Below, in pieces: positions 9,138 through 17,920 of a stretch of DNA of 64,000 nt. Positions within the stretch are counted from its first letter, which is position 1. Each line of letters begins with the position of its first letter. The stretch comes from Cohnella nanjingensis. Its GTDB lineage: Bacteria > Bacillota > Bacilli > Paenibacillales > Paenibacillaceae. The notes under the pieces are model-generated. The model was not told the DNA's origin. It saw nothing but the letters and a program-made list of their open reading frames with translations, and did no database searches. A program made the translations under genes and the position numbers. Location: positions 16,501 through 80,500 of the forward strand of contig NZ_JACJVP010000025.1 in NCBI RefSeq assembly GCF_014212125.1, in the 5' to 3' direction.

Positions 9138-9983
9138 CTACCTGCGCCCGAGCTTCGGCTCGAAGCCCACGCGCAGAATATCGCCCAGGATGTTAAAGCT
9201 TAATACGGTTAACAAGATCAAGAGGCCGGGGAACAAAGCCAGATGCGGCGCATACGCGACGTACCCCTGGGCATTGTTCAGCATGCTCCCCCACGTGGCG
9301 TTCGGCGGCTGCACCCCGAAGCCGAGGAAGCTCAGCGATGACTCCATCATGATCGCGGAAGCGATATTGTTAGTCGCGCCTACGATAATGACGGGCACGA
9401 GGTTCGGCAGAATATGCTTCGAGACGATCCCGAACGCGCTCTGCCCCGACGCCTTGGCGTAGAGGACGTATTCGCGCGTCTTGAGCGACATCGTCTCCGC
9501 CCGGACGATCCGGGCGATGTTCATCCACATGAGCAGGGCGATGATGACGATGATGTTGCCGACGCTCGGATGCAGGAACACGCTCAGCAAGAGCAGCACG
9601 AGGAAGGAAGGGATGGATAAGAACACTTCCAGAATCCGCATCAGGAGATTGTCGAGACGGCCGCCGAAGTAGCCGCTCACGACGCCGATGACGACGCCGA
9701 TCCCGGTCGCGATGATCATCGAAGCGAAGCCGACGAGGAGCGACACCCGTCCGCCGTACAGCGCCCGCGTGAAGTAATCGCGGCCGTAGTCGTCCGTCCC
9801 GAACCAATGCTTGGCGTTCGGCGATTGGAGCTTCGCGGTCACGTCCAGCTGGTTCGGGTCGATCGGCGACAGGAAGGCGAAGATCGCGCTGAGCGTGAAC
9901 ACGGCCAGGATGACGATCGCGACGATGCCGAATTTGTTCGCCAGCAGCTCGCTGCGGAGATTCTGCCATCGGGTGCGGTTCAT
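9138..9983 (-). CDS. Peptide ABC transporter permease (DppC type)
   Basis: A 281-residue membrane protein with about six transmembrane segments. The opening cytoplasmic and first membrane part (FGIVAIVILAVFTLSAIFAF), the WFGTDDYGRDYFTR block and the EAA-type loop (EYVLYAKASGQSAFGIVSKH) mark it as the second permease of the DppC/OppC family, which forms the channel with DppB. The start ATG at 9983 overlaps the DppB-type stop in ATGA, indicating translational coupling. A longer upstream reading frame is only a shadow of the DppB gene. Confidence 0.92.
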   Translation of the reverse strand: MNRTRWQNLRSELLANKFGIVAIVILAVFTLSAIFAFLSPIDPNQLDVTAKLQSPNAKHWFGTDDYGRDYFTRALYGGRVSLLVGFASMIIATGIGVVIGVVSGYFGGRLDNLLMRILEVFLSIPSFLVLLLLSVFLHPSVGNIIVIIALLMWMNIARIVRAETMSLKTREYVLYAKASGQSAFGIVSKHILPNLVPVIIVGATNNIASAIMMESSLSFLGFGVQPPNATWGSMLNNAQGYVAYAPHLALFPGLLILLTVLSFNILGDILRVGFEPKLGRR

Positions 9984-10939
9984 GAGGACACCTCCCCGGA
10001 TTTGATTCTGGGGTCCGCGACGCCGTACAGAATATCGGCGGCCAGATTGCCCAGGATCAGCAGGACGGCGGAGAACAGCGTGATGCCCATGATGACCGGA
10101 TAGTCCATCCCGCGCACGGCGGTCATCCCGAGCGAGCCGATGCCCGGCCAGGAGAAGACCGTCTCCGTGACGAGGGCGCCCGTAACGAGGTCCCCCATCG
10201 ACATGCCGAGCAGCGTGATGATCGGGAGCAGCACGTGCTTCATGACGTGGCGGAACAGCACCGTCGACTTTTTGGAGCCGAAGGCGTATTGGATCTGCAC
10301 GTATTCTTCCTTGAACTGGCCGATCGTGCCGGAGCGGATGTATCGCACGTAGCTCGCCAGGAATCCGATCGTCAGCACCGCGCAAGGCAGGATCCCGTGC
10401 TTCACGACGTCCAGCGCCGATTCTTTGCCGATCGTCCGCATCCCCATGCTCGGAAGCCAGTGCAGCTTGATCGCGAACAGATAGATGAACAGGATCGCCA
10501 GCCAGAACAGCGGCACCGAGATGCCGATGTACGCGATGAGATTGATCAGCTTGTCGATCCAGCGGTTCCGGTTCGCGCCCGCGATCATGCCGAGCGGGAT
10601 CGCGAGGAGGACCGCCAGCGCGATCGAGATGCCCATCAAGCCGACCGTGGCGGGCAGCCGATCGACGATCTGATCCAGCACCGGCTGATGGTTGACGAGC
10701 GAATAGCCCAGGTTGCCGGAGAGGCATTCCTTGAGCCACAGCAGATATTGAACGTATGCCGGCTGATCCAGACCCAGGTTGTGCCGGATGCGTTCGATGT
10801 CTTCCGCGTGCATGTTCGGGGTGACGAAAGACAGCACCGGATCCCCGGGCGCCAGCTTGATCATCCCGAAGCACACGACCGACACGACGAACAGCATCGG
10901 TATGGCCTGCAGCAGCCGTCTGACGATGAGTTGTCTCAT
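9980..10939 (-). CDS. Peptide ABC transporter permease (DppB type)
   Basis: A 319-residue membrane protein that begins MRQLIVRRLLQAIPMLFVVS, the hallmark start of DppB/OppB permeases. It carries GDPVLSFV, the DQPAYVQYLLW segment and the C-terminal VFSWPGIGSLG-type EAA region. ATG at 10939 follows GGGAG and gives the standard family length; the open frame upstream runs into the intergenic repeat and is not coding. It is the first of the BCDF-type genes. The binding-protein gene lies about 200 bp upstream, separated by a terminator and a dispersed repeat, so transporter subunits are probably made at lower levels than the binding protein. Confidence 0.93.
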   Translation of the reverse strand: MRQLIVRRLLQAIPMLFVVSVVCFGMIKLAPGDPVLSFVTPNMHAEDIERIRHNLGLDQPAYVQYLLWLKECLSGNLGYSLVNHQPVLDQIVDRLPATVGLMGISIALAVLLAIPLGMIAGANRNRWIDKLINLIAYIGISVPLFWLAILFIYLFAIKLHWLPSMGMRTIGKESALDVVKHGILPCAVLTIGFLASYVRYIRSGTIGQFKEEYVQIQYAFGSKKSTVLFRHVMKHVLLPIITLLGMSMGDLVTGALVTETVFSWPGIGSLGMTAVRGMDYPVIMGITLFSAVLLILGNLAADILYGVADPRIKSGEVSS

Positions 10940-10969
10940 GCGATTTGTTCTCCCAGGTGTTAATCGTGG

Positions 10970-11101
10970 CAAGTCGGTGAAACTTATACTTTCTGATACG
11001 TCAAGTAAAAACGGCTTTGCCGTCTTCCCGGACGGCGACACGTTTTTATCGGAGGTCATACGGAAATGGATAGGCGTAAAACTTATACATTCTGTATGAC
11101 C
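10970..11101 (+). repeat. Two-hairpin dispersed repeat, copy A, with a tandem 3' remnant
   Basis: A copy of the roughly 100-bp element starts at 11002 (CAAGTAAAAACGGC). Its first hairpin has outer arms AAAAACG / CGTTTTT. The second has arms GGTCATAC / GTATGACC around GGATAGGCGTAAAACTT. Positions 10970-11001 look like the 3' end of a further copy directly upstream (GTGAAACTTATACTTTCTGA), so copies can sit head to tail. The element lies between the binding-protein gene and the permease gene and is antisense to that operon, the only copy here so placed. Confidence 0.85.
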
Positions 11102-11135
11102 AAAAAAATAAGCTGAGCGTTCCAGCTTATTTTTT
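11102..11135 (-). terminator. Terminator between binding-protein and permease genes
   Basis: The stem AAAAAATAAGCT / AGCTTATTTTTT with a 9-nt loop is symmetrical and works on either strand. It lies just after the binding-protein stop. On the minus strand it probably stops most transcripts and gives lower expression of the downstream permease and ATPase genes. Confidence 0.85.
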
Positions 11136-11145
11136 CGCGGCGCGT

Positions 11146-12762
11146 TTATTTCAGGTAGAGCTTGGACGGGTCTTCGAAGATGACGACCGGCTTCAGCACG
11201 GCTTCATCCACGCCGCCGTAGCGCTTGTCGACCGCGACGATCGTCTTCGTGTAGGCGATCGGATAGACGACGGCGTCGCTTGCGATCGCTTCTTGAAGCT
11301 TCTTGTAAGCCTCGCCGCGCTTCGCTTCGTCCGCTTCGCCCGCGCCTTGCTCGAAGAGCGCGTCGACTTCCTTGTTCGAGTAGCGCGAGTAGTTCGAGTT
11401 GCTGCCGGACGCGAACAGGATGCGATAAGCGTCCGGGTCGTAGCCCATGATGTAGCCGGCCAGCGCCAGCTCGAAGTCTTTGGACTTCAGGTCTACGAAC
11501 TTCTGTCCATAAGCGGATGCGTCCATGCTCTTCAGCTCGACGGTGATGCCGACGGCCTTCAGCTTCTGCTGCACGTACAGGGAGACGGCTTCTTGCGCCT
11601 TGTTGCCGCTCGAGACGATGAAGCGCAGCTTCAGGTTCTTCACGCCCGCGGCGTCCAGCAGTTCCTTCGCTTTGGCTACGTCGTTGTCATAGGACGTGAC
11701 ATCGTTAGTGTGGAAAAGTCCGTCCGGCGTGACGAACGACTTCGCAGGGTCGGCGTATTCGCTCGACGTATACGTCGTCTGAATCAACTCGTCGCGGCTC
11801 AGCGCGTAGGAGATCGCTTGACGCACTTCCTTCTTGCCGAGGACGCCGGTGTCGCTGTCTTCGTTGAACAGCAGGTAAGCCAGACGGCCCTCGCTATAAG
11901 GCAGAATGTCGAAGTTGTTCGTCGCCTGGATCGTCGCGACGTCCTGCGGGTCGAGGTACTTCACGTTGATCTCGCCGTTCTGCAGCGCGAGGTTCGCGGC
12001 ATTCGTGTCCTTCGCGATGCGGTACGTGATCGAATCCAGATGCGGCTTGCCGCCGAAATAGTTGTCGAAGCGCTCGAGCGTCACGTACTCGCCCGACTTG
12101 TACTCCTTGAACTTGAACGGGCCGGAGCCGACCGGAGCGTTGTTCTTCGTGCTCTTCTCGATATTCGCTTCATTCTCGAAGACGTGCTTCGGAATCGGCG
12201 TGAGCTGAACCAGCGTCGCTTCGAACGCCGGGCTGACCTGCGGCAGCTTGAAGTCGACCGTAGTGTCGTCGACCTTCACCGCTTGGACCGGCTTGCCGCC
12301 GATGATGAGGCTCTCGCGGAACATGCTGTTCTGCTTCTCGTCCAGGATCTTGTCGATCGTGAACACGACGTCGTCCGCCGTCAGCGGCTGGCCGTCATGC
12401 CAGGTGAGGCCGCTCTTCAGCTTCAGCGTGTAGGTCAGGTTGTCGGCCGAAGGCGTGAGGCTGTCCGCCAGGTAGAACGTCTTCTTGCCGTTGTTCACTT
12501 GGAACAGGGGCGCGTACAGCGCTTGGTCGATCGTCAGGCTGACGCGGTCGCCCGCATAGTTCGGATTTAGAATAACCGGGTCGGCGCCGACGGCGATGAT
12601 CAGGTTGCCGCCGTCCTTCGGTTGACCGCTCGCGGCCGGCTGCGAAGCGCTGGCCGAACCGCCGCTCGCCGGCGGAGAAGCTGCGTTGTTCCCCCCGGAG
12701 CACGCGCTGATTAATACGGTTAACAACAGTAGAGCAAGTACGCCAGACAATCCTTTACGCAT
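11146..12762 (-). CDS. Peptide-binding lipoprotein (SBP family 5, DppA/OppA type)
   Basis: A 538-residue extracellular binding protein anchored by a lipid. The signal peptide ends in a lipobox (LISAC) followed by a Gly/Ser/Ala-rich linker. The mature part has the family 5 pattern: DPVILNPNYAGD, LYAPLFQ, LTYTLKLKSGLTWHDGQPLTADDVVFT, then GSGPFKF and a C-terminal domain ending near KPVVIFEDPSKLYLK. This family delivers peptides, and sometimes nickel or opines, to a DppBCDF-type transporter, and the matching genes follow. ATG at 12762 was preferred over one 9 bp upstream because the upstream one abuts the GGAGG. A promoter and a downstream terminator frame the gene. Confidence 0.93.
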   Translation of the reverse strand: MRKGLSGVLALLLLTVLISACSGGNNAASPPASGGSASASQPAASGQPKDGGNLIIAVGADPVILNPNYAGDRVSLTIDQALYAPLFQVNNGKKTFYLADSLTPSADNLTYTLKLKSGLTWHDGQPLTADDVVFTIDKILDEKQNSMFRESLIIGGKPVQAVKVDDTTVDFKLPQVSPAFEATLVQLTPIPKHVFENEANIEKSTKNNAPVGSGPFKFKEYKSGEYVTLERFDNYFGGKPHLDSITYRIAKDTNAANLALQNGEINVKYLDPQDVATIQATNNFDILPYSEGRLAYLLFNEDSDTGVLGKKEVRQAISYALSRDELIQTTYTSSEYADPAKSFVTPDGLFHTNDVTSYDNDVAKAKELLDAAGVKNLKLRFIVSSGNKAQEAVSLYVQQKLKAVGITVELKSMDASAYGQKFVDLKSKDFELALAGYIMGYDPDAYRILFASGSNSNYSRYSNKEVDALFEQGAGEADEAKRGEAYKKLQEAIASDAVVYPIAYTKTIVAVDKRYGGVDEAVLKPVVIFEDPSKLYLK

Positions 12763-12816
12763 CGTTTCCATCCTCCATGTCTCTCTATCGCATGCTGTGT
12801 TGAAACTTTTTTATAC

Positions 12817-12845
12817 ATTATATATCGGATTACTCGGAATTACAA
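12817..12845 (-). promoter_or_regulatory. Sigma-A promoter of the peptide-binding protein gene
   Basis: On the minus strand TTGTAA (12840-12845), 17 bp, TATAAT (12817-12822). The leader to the start codon is about 50 nt. It probably also drives the permease and ATPase genes at reduced level through the internal terminator. Confidence 0.8.
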
Positions 12846-13019
12846 TCCGTCATTCATTTCCTGAATTCCCAGCTCGGAACGGCCGTTCCGACAACCTTAA
12901 CCAAGGCAAGACAAGCCTGCCCATACAGTATGTGCAGAATCCGCCATATTATGGCCGACGGATGCTCCGCGAGGCAAATCATTCCGCGAGCTACCTATTA
13001 TACGACATTTTGACCAAGC

Positions 13020-13049
13020 GCGAAAGGCAACCGACCGAAGTCGGCTGCC
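13020..13049 (-). terminator. Hairpin terminator after the sensor kinase
   Basis: On the minus strand the 10-bp stem GGCAGCCGAC / GTCGGTTGCC closes a TTCG tetraloop and is followed by a short TTT. It lies 12 bases past the kinase stop. The T tract is weak. Confidence 0.55.
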
Positions 13050-13060
13050 CCTCTCTTGAA

Positions 13061-14674
13061 CTAGGCAAAGCGGTCTCCTTCGTCCGCGGGTCCGCTCCCG
13101 ATCGGCAGGAAGATCTCGACCGCCGTTCCCGAACCCTTCTCGCTGCGGATCGCGATTCGTCCCCGGTGCGCGTCCACGATCCGCCGCACGATCATGAACC
13201 CGAGCCCGTTGCCGTCCGGCCGGGTCGTGTGGAACGGCTCGCCGAGCCGTCTCAGCACCTCTTCGGTCATCCCCTCCCCGTCGTCCGCGATCCGGATGCG
13301 CTGACAGCCGTCGACCTCGTCGAGACGGATCTCGATCTCGCCCCCGTAGGGCAGGGCTTCCATCGCGTTCTTCAGCAGGTTGAGCAGCGCCTGCTTGATC
13401 TGGTTGCGGTCGCAGCGGATCGGGAGGTCCCGCACGAAGTCGCGCCGGATGACGATGCCGTTCATCGTCGCCTGAATCTCGAAGATGCCCAGCACCTCCT
13501 GCAGGATGGGCAGGCACCGCTCCTCCCGGAAGCGCACGGCTTGGGGCTTGCCCAGGATCATGAACTCGCTCACGATCAGATTCATCCGCTCGAGCTCGGA
13601 CATCATCATGCCGTAATGCAGCGGCTTCGTCTCGCGTCCGGCCAACTGCAGCATGCCTTTGACGGTGGTCAGCGGGTTGCGGATCTCATGGGCGATGCTG
13701 ACCGCGACCTGGCCCGCGAATACCAGCTTCTCCGTATTGCGCAGCAGCTCCTCGGTCGACTTCATCTCCGTGATGTCCCGAAGGCTCCCTACCACGCGAA
13801 CGAGCGTGGAGGCGCGATCGTAGATCGGAACCACGTCGAGCAGATAGTGGCGGGGAGCGCCGCCGACGGCGATCGACAACTCCGCGCCGACGCATGCTTC
13901 CTGGCGGAGAATGACGCCGCGGAAGCGCTCGCCGATCTCCTCCATCCCGAAGATGCTGGACCCGATCCAAGCCTCCGCCTGACGATCGTCCAGATCCAGC
14001 GCATCTTGAAGATGCCCGTTCATCTCGACGACGGTGCCGGACGCATCGGTGATCAGGACGCCGTAGTACTTGGTATCCAGCAGCACCTGATTCAGAATCT
14101 GGAGCTGCGTGTTCTGTCTGCGCAGTTGAAGCTCCCGCTCCACCGAGTCGGTCATCGTACAGAGGAGCGCAAGCAGATGAGGATGTTCGACGGATACGTC
14201 CGTCATGAACGACAGCGTGCAGAGGATCCGGCCGCTCTGACCGTCGAAGACCGGGGCCGTGCAGCAAGCGATGCGATGCAGCACCCGTTGATAATGGTCC
14301 TCGCCGGACAGTCGAACGGGCTCGCCGTACCGCAGGCACAAATCGAGCGCATTGATCCCGATCTCGTCGTCGAACCGGACCCCCTCTACGATCCCGAGCA
14401 TCTTCACCGTGTCGATGATCGAAGCGTTCCCTTTGAAGGTCAGGACATGCCCCTGGTCGTCGGAGATGAGAATCACGATCGGATCGCCGGGCACGGAAGC
14501 GAGGAAGCGGTCCACGAAAAAGGAGATCACCGCGATGACTTCCTCGTATTCCGCCAGTCTGCCCGCCAGCGCCGCACCCGCAAGCCGCTCGCGGAATACC
14601 GGAAGCCGGTCGGGGTCCAAGCCCCTCAGCGCGCTCTGCCGGTTCATTTGTTGAATCAGGGTCTGATCGATCAT
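13061..14674 (-). CDS. Soluble PAS-domain sensor histidine kinase
   Basis: A 537-residue cytoplasmic kinase without membrane segments. The first 190 residues resemble the GAF-like sensory domain found in AcoR-type activators (begins MIDQTLIQQMNRQS; LISDDQGHVL). A PAS domain follows (about 205-320: GVLITDASGTVVEMN, ending GSLRDITEMK). The H-box is SIAHEIRNPLTTVKGMLQL (His near 350), the N-box LLNLLKNAMEAL, G1 DDGEGM and G2 GNGLGF. The H-box type is that of KinA-like phosphorelay kinases of endospore formers. No response regulator gene is adjacent. A Spo0E-like gene lies directly upstream on the same strand, which supports a role in a Spo0A-type phosphorelay; that is inference. The signal is unknown. 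Confidence 0.88.
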   Translation of the reverse strand: MIDQTLIQQMNRQSALRGLDPDRLPVFRERLAGAALAGRLAEYEEVIAVISFFVDRFLASVPGDPIVILISDDQGHVLTFKGNASIIDTVKMLGIVEGVRFDDEIGINALDLCLRYGEPVRLSGEDHYQRVLHRIACCTAPVFDGQSGRILCTLSFMTDVSVEHPHLLALLCTMTDSVERELQLRRQNTQLQILNQVLLDTKYYGVLITDASGTVVEMNGHLQDALDLDDRQAEAWIGSSIFGMEEIGERFRGVILRQEACVGAELSIAVGGAPRHYLLDVVPIYDRASTLVRVVGSLRDITEMKSTEELLRNTEKLVFAGQVAVSIAHEIRNPLTTVKGMLQLAGRETKPLHYGMMMSELERMNLIVSEFMILGKPQAVRFREERCLPILQEVLGIFEIQATMNGIVIRRDFVRDLPIRCDRNQIKQALLNLLKNAMEALPYGGEIEIRLDEVDGCQRIRIADDGEGMTEEVLRRLGEPFHTTRPDGNGLGFMIVRRIVDAHRGRIAIRSEKGSGTAVEIFLPIGSGPADEGDRFA

Positions 14675-14811
14675 TTCGATTACCGATTTACCTTTCCCAT
14701 ATAGAACGATAGTGCTATATCCATTCGATCTTCGCGGCCGACTCTCCTGCCTCCCGCCGGTGTGGATTTTCCTGTGCGGCGCCTTTGCGGTTGGCGAATT
14801 GCAGCCCAGAA

Positions 14812-14832
14812 AGCCAGCCTATTCGGCTGGCT
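14812..14832 (-). terminator. Small hairpin over the Spo0E-like stop codon
   Basis: AGCCAGCC / GGCTGGCT with a 5-nt loop overlaps the stop at 14819 and is followed on the minus strand by TTTCTG. It could weaken transcription into the kinase gene. The tract is short, so read-through is likely. Confidence 0.4.
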
Positions 14833-15205
14833 CCCCGTTTCGATAGAAGAGGTTGATCAGTTCGTCGAGCTCCATCGAGTATCGCAGGCAGCCCCGGTCG
14901 GACAGTCCGTGCCTGTCGGCGTGCCGGTTCAACTGCTGCCGCTTGTCATGAATCGCCTGCTTCAGCGCCGACAGCAGATCCCCTTTTCCATCGCTTAACG
15001 GTCCGGCGCGGAGGCGCCTTAACCGCTGCATCCAGACATTGCCGGCGCAGGGCTGGAGAGGCTCGGCGTCCGAGCCGGTCCCCCGCGCCGCCAACGAGGC
15101 GATGGCGGCGAAGCGGCTGTCCGGGCCGACGAATCCGTGGAGCGGGTCCAGATAGGCGAGGCATTCAGGGCATTCGGGGGGCAGCCCCCGCTTGATCGTA
15201 CTCAT
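14819..15205 (-). CDS. Spo0E-family aspartyl-phosphate phosphatase with an N-terminal extension
   Basis: A 128-residue protein. The C-terminal 45 residues carry the Spo0E pattern: an amphipathic helix (LLSALKQAIHDKRQQLNRHA) and a second helix with SMELDELINLFYR, matching the S-x-x-LD-x-LI signature that binds phospho-Spo0A. The first 75 residues are an unusual extension with a CPEC pair and a WMQRLRRLR segment; typical family members have only 45-90 residues. The start ATG follows AAAGGAG. Its 5' end overlaps the end of the Pro/Ala-rich exported-protein gene by 41 nt. Together with the downstream kinase it may set the level of a Spo0A-type phosphorelay. Confidence 0.75.
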   Translation of the reverse strand: MSTIKRGLPPECPECLAYLDPLHGFVGPDSRFAAIASLAARGTGSDAEPLQPCAGNVWMQRLRRLRAGPLSDGKGDLLSALKQAIHDKRQQLNRHADRHGLSDRGCLRYSMELDELINLFYRNGEPAE

Positions 15206-16448
15206 GTGATATCCTCTCCTTTGTCTCGTGTTCGACAGCGAGGAATCGGAAGGGATATCGGGGCGGCTGGCCCGGCGGCGGCTTCGACCATTGATCGGCT
15301 GCGAGCACCTGGCTTCGATCGTAAGCGCGCTCGCGCTCGCTGGGCGGCCGGAGATGTAGGCCCGGCGCCGTCAACAGGCCCGCGTGCGAAGCGGACGGAC
15401 CGCCCGGCTGACCGAGCGAGGCGCCGCCCCCTGCGGCCGCGCTCTCCGTCAGCGGATAGGCGGCCGGGAGCGCGCGTGCGCCCCTGGACTTCGGGCGCTT
15501 GGCGGACGCGGCAGGACGTCCTGCCGGGTCCGCCTGAAGGACGACGCCCGGCTTGTCCTCGCTCGGCGGCGGCGAGAGCGTTCTCGCCGCCGGGACGAGT
15601 CGGTTCGCGCCGGCGGGCGCGGCGGCCGGATTGGGCTGTTCGGCGGACGTTGCGGCAGGTGCAAGCGTAGGTGCGGCAGTTCGAGCCTGCTCGTCCGGCG
15701 CAGGCTTCCGCTTGGCGGAAGAGGCGGCGTCGGATGCGGCGGTCGGCAGGGGCGGCTTCGAAGGGCGAGATCCGGCAGGGTCGGCGGCAGGCGGGGTCGG
15801 GGCGGCGGAGCCGGATGGCGCGCCTGGCGCAGGCGTCGGCTCTGGCGCAGGCGGCGATTCGGGCGGCCCGTCAGGCGTATCTATCGGATCGGACGGGGTG
15901 CCCCCCGGCGGCGCCTCTCCTCCCCCCGAGGAGGGAGGAGAGAGCAGCCCGTCCAGCGAGACGCGGATCGTCGCGCCGGGCGCCTCGATGTCCAAGAGCG
16001 GCGCGTCGATCCGAACGCCGGTCGCCTCCAGCGTCAGCTTCGGCGATGCGTCGGGCGATAGCGGGATCTCCGCTTGAACGGCCGGCGTCGTGACCTGTAC
16101 GAGCGGCGCGGCGATCTGCCCTGCGGTCACTTGAACCGAGAGCGGGCGCTCCGAGCGCGGCGCCACGTTCAATTCCGCGGCGGGGAGCGCTATGCGCAGC
16201 AGAGGCGTATCGAGCGTAAGGGACGGCGTGCGAAGCACCCCGTCGGAAGGATCGGCGGACGCGTCCGATCCGCCGGACGACAGGACCGGCGCAAGGGAAG
16301 CCAAGGCGGGCGCCAACGGGACGATCTCGCGATTCGCCGCCTCGGCGCGGTCCTGGAAGGCGAACGGCAGCACAAAACCAAGCGCGAGAACCGCTCCTGC
16401 GCGCCAGGTCCGCCGTCTTGCTGCTGCTTCGTCGAATATCGGCCTCAA
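15165..16448 (-). CDS. Exported Pro/Ala-rich low-complexity protein
   Basis: A 427-residue protein with a basic N-terminus and hydrophobic core (RAGAVLALGFVLPFAF) ending in an AEA signal-peptidase site near residue 37. Residues about 40-170 are Ala/Leu/Pro/Val-rich with repeating PLLxI-like strands (TPLLRIALPAAEL, APLLDIEAPGATI). Residues 170-350 are a disordered Pro/Ala/Ser linker. I do not recognise a family. The start is TTG at 16448, forced by an in-frame TGA just upstream; GGAAGGAG lies about 12 nt before it. Its end overlaps the Spo0E-like gene by 41 nt, so the two are co-transcribed. The composition suggests a cell-surface or spore-envelope component, but that is weak inference. Confidence 0.6.
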   Translation of the reverse strand: MRPIFDEAAARRRTWRAGAVLALGFVLPFAFQDRAEAANREIVPLAPALASLAPVLSSGGSDASADPSDGVLRTPSLTLDTPLLRIALPAAELNVAPRSERPLSVQVTAGQIAAPLVQVTTPAVQAEIPLSPDASPKLTLEATGVRIDAPLLDIEAPGATIRVSLDGLLSPPSSGGGEAPPGGTPSDPIDTPDGPPESPPAPEPTPAPGAPSGSAAPTPPAADPAGSRPSKPPLPTAASDAASSAKRKPAPDEQARTAAPTLAPAATSAEQPNPAAAPAGANRLVPAARTLSPPPSEDKPGVVLQADPAGRPAASAKRPKSRGARALPAAYPLTESAAAGGGASLGQPGGPSASHAGLLTAPGLHLRPPSERERAYDRSQVLAADQWSKPPPGQPPRYPFRFLAVEHETKERISHEYDQAGAAPRMP

Positions 16449-16760
16449 GATGCGTCACGTCTCCTTCCCATACGTCGATGGTGGGCACGCTACCGAGGAT
16501 GAGGTTGTCGATCCTTGTATCATTGTAAGACAAGTGTAATTGTCGGAAAGTTGCAGAAGAAATCGACATTTTTCTAAATTTTATGTAAATGCGTCTTCTG
16601 CGTCGTCGGTTCGGGCCGCGTCACGCCAAGAACGCCCCGGCCTGGTTGGGCCGGAGCGTTCCTTCCGGCCAGGCCGGCGCTAAACACGCTCACGGTCTTG
16701 CGTCGCATGATTTGACGCCACGCGAGCTGTAGGAATCCGGGTAGCGGTTCGCGTCTTCCT

Positions 16761-16952
16761 TCAGCCAGACATCGCCATATTCGGCGTTCGATCGAGATCG
16801 ATATGATCGATGATGATCCAGGTGTCCACGTCTACCGTCTGATACGAAATCCCGCCAACCTGGCCGGTCCGGTCCCGCAGGATGTAGCCGTTGCCTTGCT
16901 TCTGCGCCTCGACTTCCCTCGACCGGAACCGATGCGAGCGATACAGCAGCAC
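16761..16952 (-). pseudogene. Short reading frame, possibly a gene remnant
   Basis: A 63-codon frame with natural-looking protein composition (GYILRDRTGQVGGISYQT, then VDVDTWIIIDHIDLD). It starts at a GTG without a clear ribosome site and is bounded by stops; a plausible continuation (DVWLKEDANRYPDSYSS) is in another frame. That pattern suggests a decayed gene with a frameshift. The 16449-17069 gap otherwise holds only a GC-rich hairpin near 16633-16661 (CCGGCC / GGGCCGG). Confidence 0.3.
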
Positions 16953-17069
16953 GTAGAAACGCTAGAACAGCGCGGGGCAGGTCGCCCCCGTCAGGTTGAC
17001 GACGCCCGGAAAAGGGTAAGGAACGAGACGAGCCAGTCATCGCCATTCCAATCGCGGGAGGGAACCCTC

Positions 17070-17612
17070 ATGGCAAACCATAAGAAAATCGTTGGCGTGT
17101 TCACGACGGAGCAGGAAGCGATTCGGGCTATCGAAGGACTGAAACGGCAAGGCTATACGTCCGATGACATCTCCGTCGTCGGGAAGAACAAGGACGATAT
17201 CTACGGCGTAACGAACGAGACCGGGACGAAGGCGCCTGAAGGCGCGACTGCCGGCGCCGCGACCGGCGGCGTGGTAGGCGGTGCGACCGGATTGCTCGCC
17301 AGTCTGGGCCTGCTGGCCATCCCCGGGATCGGACCGATCCTCGCGGCCGGCCCGATCGCGGCGACGCTGGCGGGTCTCGCGGTCGGCGCCGGCACCGGCG
17401 GCATCGTCGGCGGGTTGATCGGCACGGGCATTCCCGCGGACGAGGCCAAGCAGTATGACGCGTACGTGAAGGACGGCCGCATTCTGGTGCTGGTCGATTC
17501 CCGTGCCGACCACGATACGGCTTTCGATGCCCGGGCGGATCGCGACCGCGACGTCTACGACACGTTCCGCGACAATCGATCGCTGAACGCGAACTACTAC
17601 GATAGAGTCTGA
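17070..17612 (+). CDS. General stress protein 17M-like (YflT family)
   Basis: A 180-residue protein. The N-terminal 50 residues match the 17M-like fold (KKIVGVFTTEQEAIRAIEGL, then GYTSDDISVVGKN). A Gly/Ala-rich glycine-zipper-like hydrophobic segment follows (about 66-130: GGVVGGATGLLASLGLLAIP, GIVGGLIGTGIP). The C-terminus is rich in Asp/Arg/Asn. Such proteins are SigB-controlled stress proteins in Bacillus; the mechanism is unknown. I chose ATG at 17070 because GGGAGGG lies just upstream and the MANHKKIVGVF start is typical; the longer open frame is non-coding. A terminator follows. Confidence 0.85.
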   Translation: MANHKKIVGVFTTEQEAIRAIEGLKRQGYTSDDISVVGKNKDDIYGVTNETGTKAPEGATAGAATGGVVGGATGLLASLGLLAIPGIGPILAAGPIAATLAGLAVGAGTGGIVGGLIGTGIPADEAKQYDAYVKDGRILVLVDSRADHDTAFDARADRDRDVYDTFRDNRSLNANYYDRV

Positions 17613-17758
17613 TCCGACGCCTCGCGCGCATTCGCGATGGCGCTATCGAACGCAGCTAGGCATCCGCCGCTTTAGCCGCTAACGGAATCCATCGCTCGCC
17701 ATCCTGTCCGCCCAGCTCTCCGCCCGCGGCAGCGGCTTCGGACAGCTAAGCCATAGAA

Positions 17759-17802
17759 GCCATCGAATCCGCTGCCTCAGGACGGATTCGGTGGTTTCTT
17801 TG
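17759..17802 (+). terminator. Terminator of the stress-protein gene
   Basis: Stem CCATCGAATCCG / CGGATTCGGTGG with an 11-nt loop, followed by TTTCTTT. Confidence 0.8.
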
Positions 17803-17880
17803 CGTATGCCGGGACCCGCTCTCAACGCCTCTCAAGGCACGTCTTCTTATCGCAATCGACGCTGTTGGAAGGCTCGCTTC

Positions 17881-17912
17881 TTGACGCCCTCCGCATCCGG
17901 AAGTGCTATAAT
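17881..17912 (+). promoter_or_regulatory. Extended -10 promoter of the SWIM/SNF2 operon
   Basis: TTGACG (17881-17886) and TATAAT (17907-17912) are 20 bp apart, longer than optimal, but TG at 17904-17905 makes an extended -10 (TGCTATAAT). Transcription should begin near 17920, where repeat copy B starts, so the repeat forms nearly the whole leader. Confidence 0.6.
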
Positions 17913-17920
17913 AAGGAGAC

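Noticed and set aside
9138..10874. 578-codon fused frame over both peptide permeases
   Set aside because: Its first half is a shadow of the DppB-type gene; the true DppC-type start at 9983 overlaps the DppB stop.
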